Made by a program: the position numbers and the translations under genes | DNA from: Aureisphaera galaxeae | Lineage (GTDB): Bacteria > Bacteroidota > Bacteroidia > Flavobacteriales > Flavobacteriaceae | DNA: 64,000 nt | Direction of reading: 5' to 3' | NCBI RefSeq assembly: GCF_028561275.1 | Contig: NZ_JAQQTF010000004.1 | Coordinates: 682,001 to 746,000, forward strand | Notes under the pieces: model-generated | Told to the model about the DNA's origin: nothing | Databases searched by the model: none | The model's input: only the letters and a program-made list of their open reading frames with translations | Shown: piece after piece, positions 63,027-64,000 of the stretch | Position numbering within the stretch: position 1 is the stretch's first letter | Layout of the letters: each line of letters opens with the position of its first letter

Positions 63027-64000
63027 ATGAACGTTTTTTCCGCAGAGCAATTGTACGAAGCCGATAAAGTCACTACCGAACGACAAGGTATTACTTCTAC
63101 CGACTTAATGGAACGTGCTGCTACACAGATTTTTAATTGGCTACACACCCGTATGCAAGGGGCTCAGGTACCCATTCATATATTTTGTGGAATTGGAAAC
63201 AATGGAGGGGATGGACTTGCCTTGGGACGATTGCTTATTCAAAGCGGATACAATGTCAACGTATACATCGCCAATTTTACCGATAAGCGATCCAAGTGCT
63301 TTTTAATCAACTACGGAAGGATTAAAGATGTAACTAAGAAATGGCCCATACTTATGAAAGGAGAAGAAGATTTCCCGGAAATACATCCCGATGATATCAT
63401 CGTAGATGCCCTTTTCGGAATCGGATTGAACCGTGCTCCCGAAGGTTGGGTGAAATCCCTCATACAATATCTAAATGCTGAAAAAGCGTTTAAACTGGCC
63501 ATAGATATCCCAAGCGGATTAAGTGCCAATGGACCTGTATTGGATCCTGATGCTGTCCTTAACGCCAATCATACCCTTACTTTTCAAACCCCTAAGTTGG
63601 CTTTCTTTTTACCGGATACCGGGAAGTATGTGCCTTATTTTGAAGCTTTGGATATTGGTTTGGATCAAGAATACCAGATGATGACCCGGCCATTGGCCCG
63701 TGTCGTGGTAAAACCCATAGCACAGACCTTTTACAAACAACGTCCTAAGTATGCCCATAAGGGTGACTTTGGACATTCTTTTTTGGTAGGAGGTTCACGT
63801 GGAAAAATAGGAGCAATGGCATTGGCGACAAAGGCTTCTTTGCGATCGGGGAGTGGTTTGGCCACGACTTTTGTGCCTGCCTGCGGACATGATATTTTAA
63901 TTGGCCTTGTTCCTGAAGCCATGGTTGTATGCGATGAGAATGAAACTACCATCACCCAAACCGAATGGGATACATCTAATTATACGATAGGAGTCGGACC
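63027..64000 (+). CDS. nnr: Bifunctional NAD(P)H-hydrate epimerase/dehydratase, 3' end outside window
   Basis: Open from ATG 63027 to the window end (324 codons). N-terminal epimerase domain: MNVFSAEQLYEADKVTTER, HIFCGIGNNGGDGLALGRLL, DALFGIGLNRAPEGW, AIDIPSGLSANGPVLD. From about residue 235 the dehydratase (ribokinase-like) domain begins: PKYAHKGDFGHSFLVGGSRG, KIGAMALATKASLRSGSGLA. Repairs damaged NAD(P)H hydrates. Divergent from gcvT, sharing the 108-base promoter region. Confidence 0.93.
   Translation, partial: MNVFSAEQLYEADKVTTERQGITSTDLMERAATQIFNWLHTRMQGAQVPIHIFCGIGNNGGDGLALGRLLIQSGYNVNVYIANFTDKRSKCFLINYGRIKDVTKKWPILMKGEEDFPEIHPDDIIVDALFGIGLNRAPEGWVKSLIQYLNAEKAFKLAIDIPSGLSANGPVLDPDAVLNANHTLTFQTPKLAFFLPDTGKYVPYFEALDIGLDQEYQMMTRPLARVVVKPIAQTFYKQRPKYAHKGDFGHSFLVGGSRGKIGAMALATKASLRSGSGLATTFVPACGHDILIGLVPEAMVVCDENETTITQTEWDTSNYTIGVG

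Overview
The window is chromosomal DNA from a marine-type Flavobacteriaceae (Bacteroidota). This rests on the gene families (PorQ and two proteins with type IX sorting domains, DUF3822 beside rsmD, a Lon-porQ-cmk block, a six-domain S1 protein of about 610 residues), on promoters of the form TTG-N19-TAnnTTTG, and on weak Shine-Dalgarno sites. No rRNA, tRNA, CRISPR array or insertion sequence was recognised. The only RNA gene seen is rnpB.

Layout. 1-5529: 3' part of lon, porQ-cmk, then an HxlR regulator divergent from a DJ-1/PfpI protein and an F420-reductase-like dehydrogenase. 5530-6614: an 1.1 kb gap that holds a minus-strand mini transcription unit with two very small ORFs, a degenerate ACTG repeat and the promoter and leader of rpsA. 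6615-13613: rpsA, a propeptide-like lipoprotein plus a secreted S8 protease, pyrR-pyrB, a small STAS-like protein and rnz. 13697-21748: LytTR/LytS two-component pair divergent from an ankyrin-repeat protein, a serine hydrolase, a small secreted protein and a DUF2490 protein, then an acyltransferase and an esterase. 22027-28094: a soluble TPR hybrid histidine kinase and a three-gene oxidoreductase operon (FAD-SLDH-type small subunit, GMC flavoprotein, VioB/RebD-type ferritin-like protein). 28137-37773: an AT-rich accessory stretch of a two-winged-helix plus PD-(D/E)XK nuclease and a dozen mostly unrecognised cytosolic, lipoprotein and membrane genes. 37944-42833: pdxH and a polyphosphate cluster (SixA-like phosphatase, ppk1, ppx). 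42896-49430: miaE, dnaX, rnpB, three tandem paralogues, rsmD, DUF3822. 49552-54922: a Dda/RecD2-like helicase, a KdsB-KdnB fusion enzyme, a PlsC-type acyltransferase and a secreted LVIVD-repeat protein. 54997-64000: YebC, a very large membrane M48 peptidase, pterin dehydratase, an RmlD-like reductase, glutaminase, gcvT and the start of nnr.

The most interesting items are the single-chain KdsB-KdnB protein, which points to 8-amino-Kdo in the lipid A core; the GMC/SLDH/ferritin-like operon, in which the usual cytochrome subunit is replaced by a VioB-type protein; the free-standing propeptide-like lipoprotein next to a subtilase; and the tiny minus-strand unit upstream of rpsA. Intergenic spacers repeatedly consist of short degenerate direct repeats with a different word at each locus. 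Genes are packed tightly, with several tail-to-tail pairs sharing stop codons.
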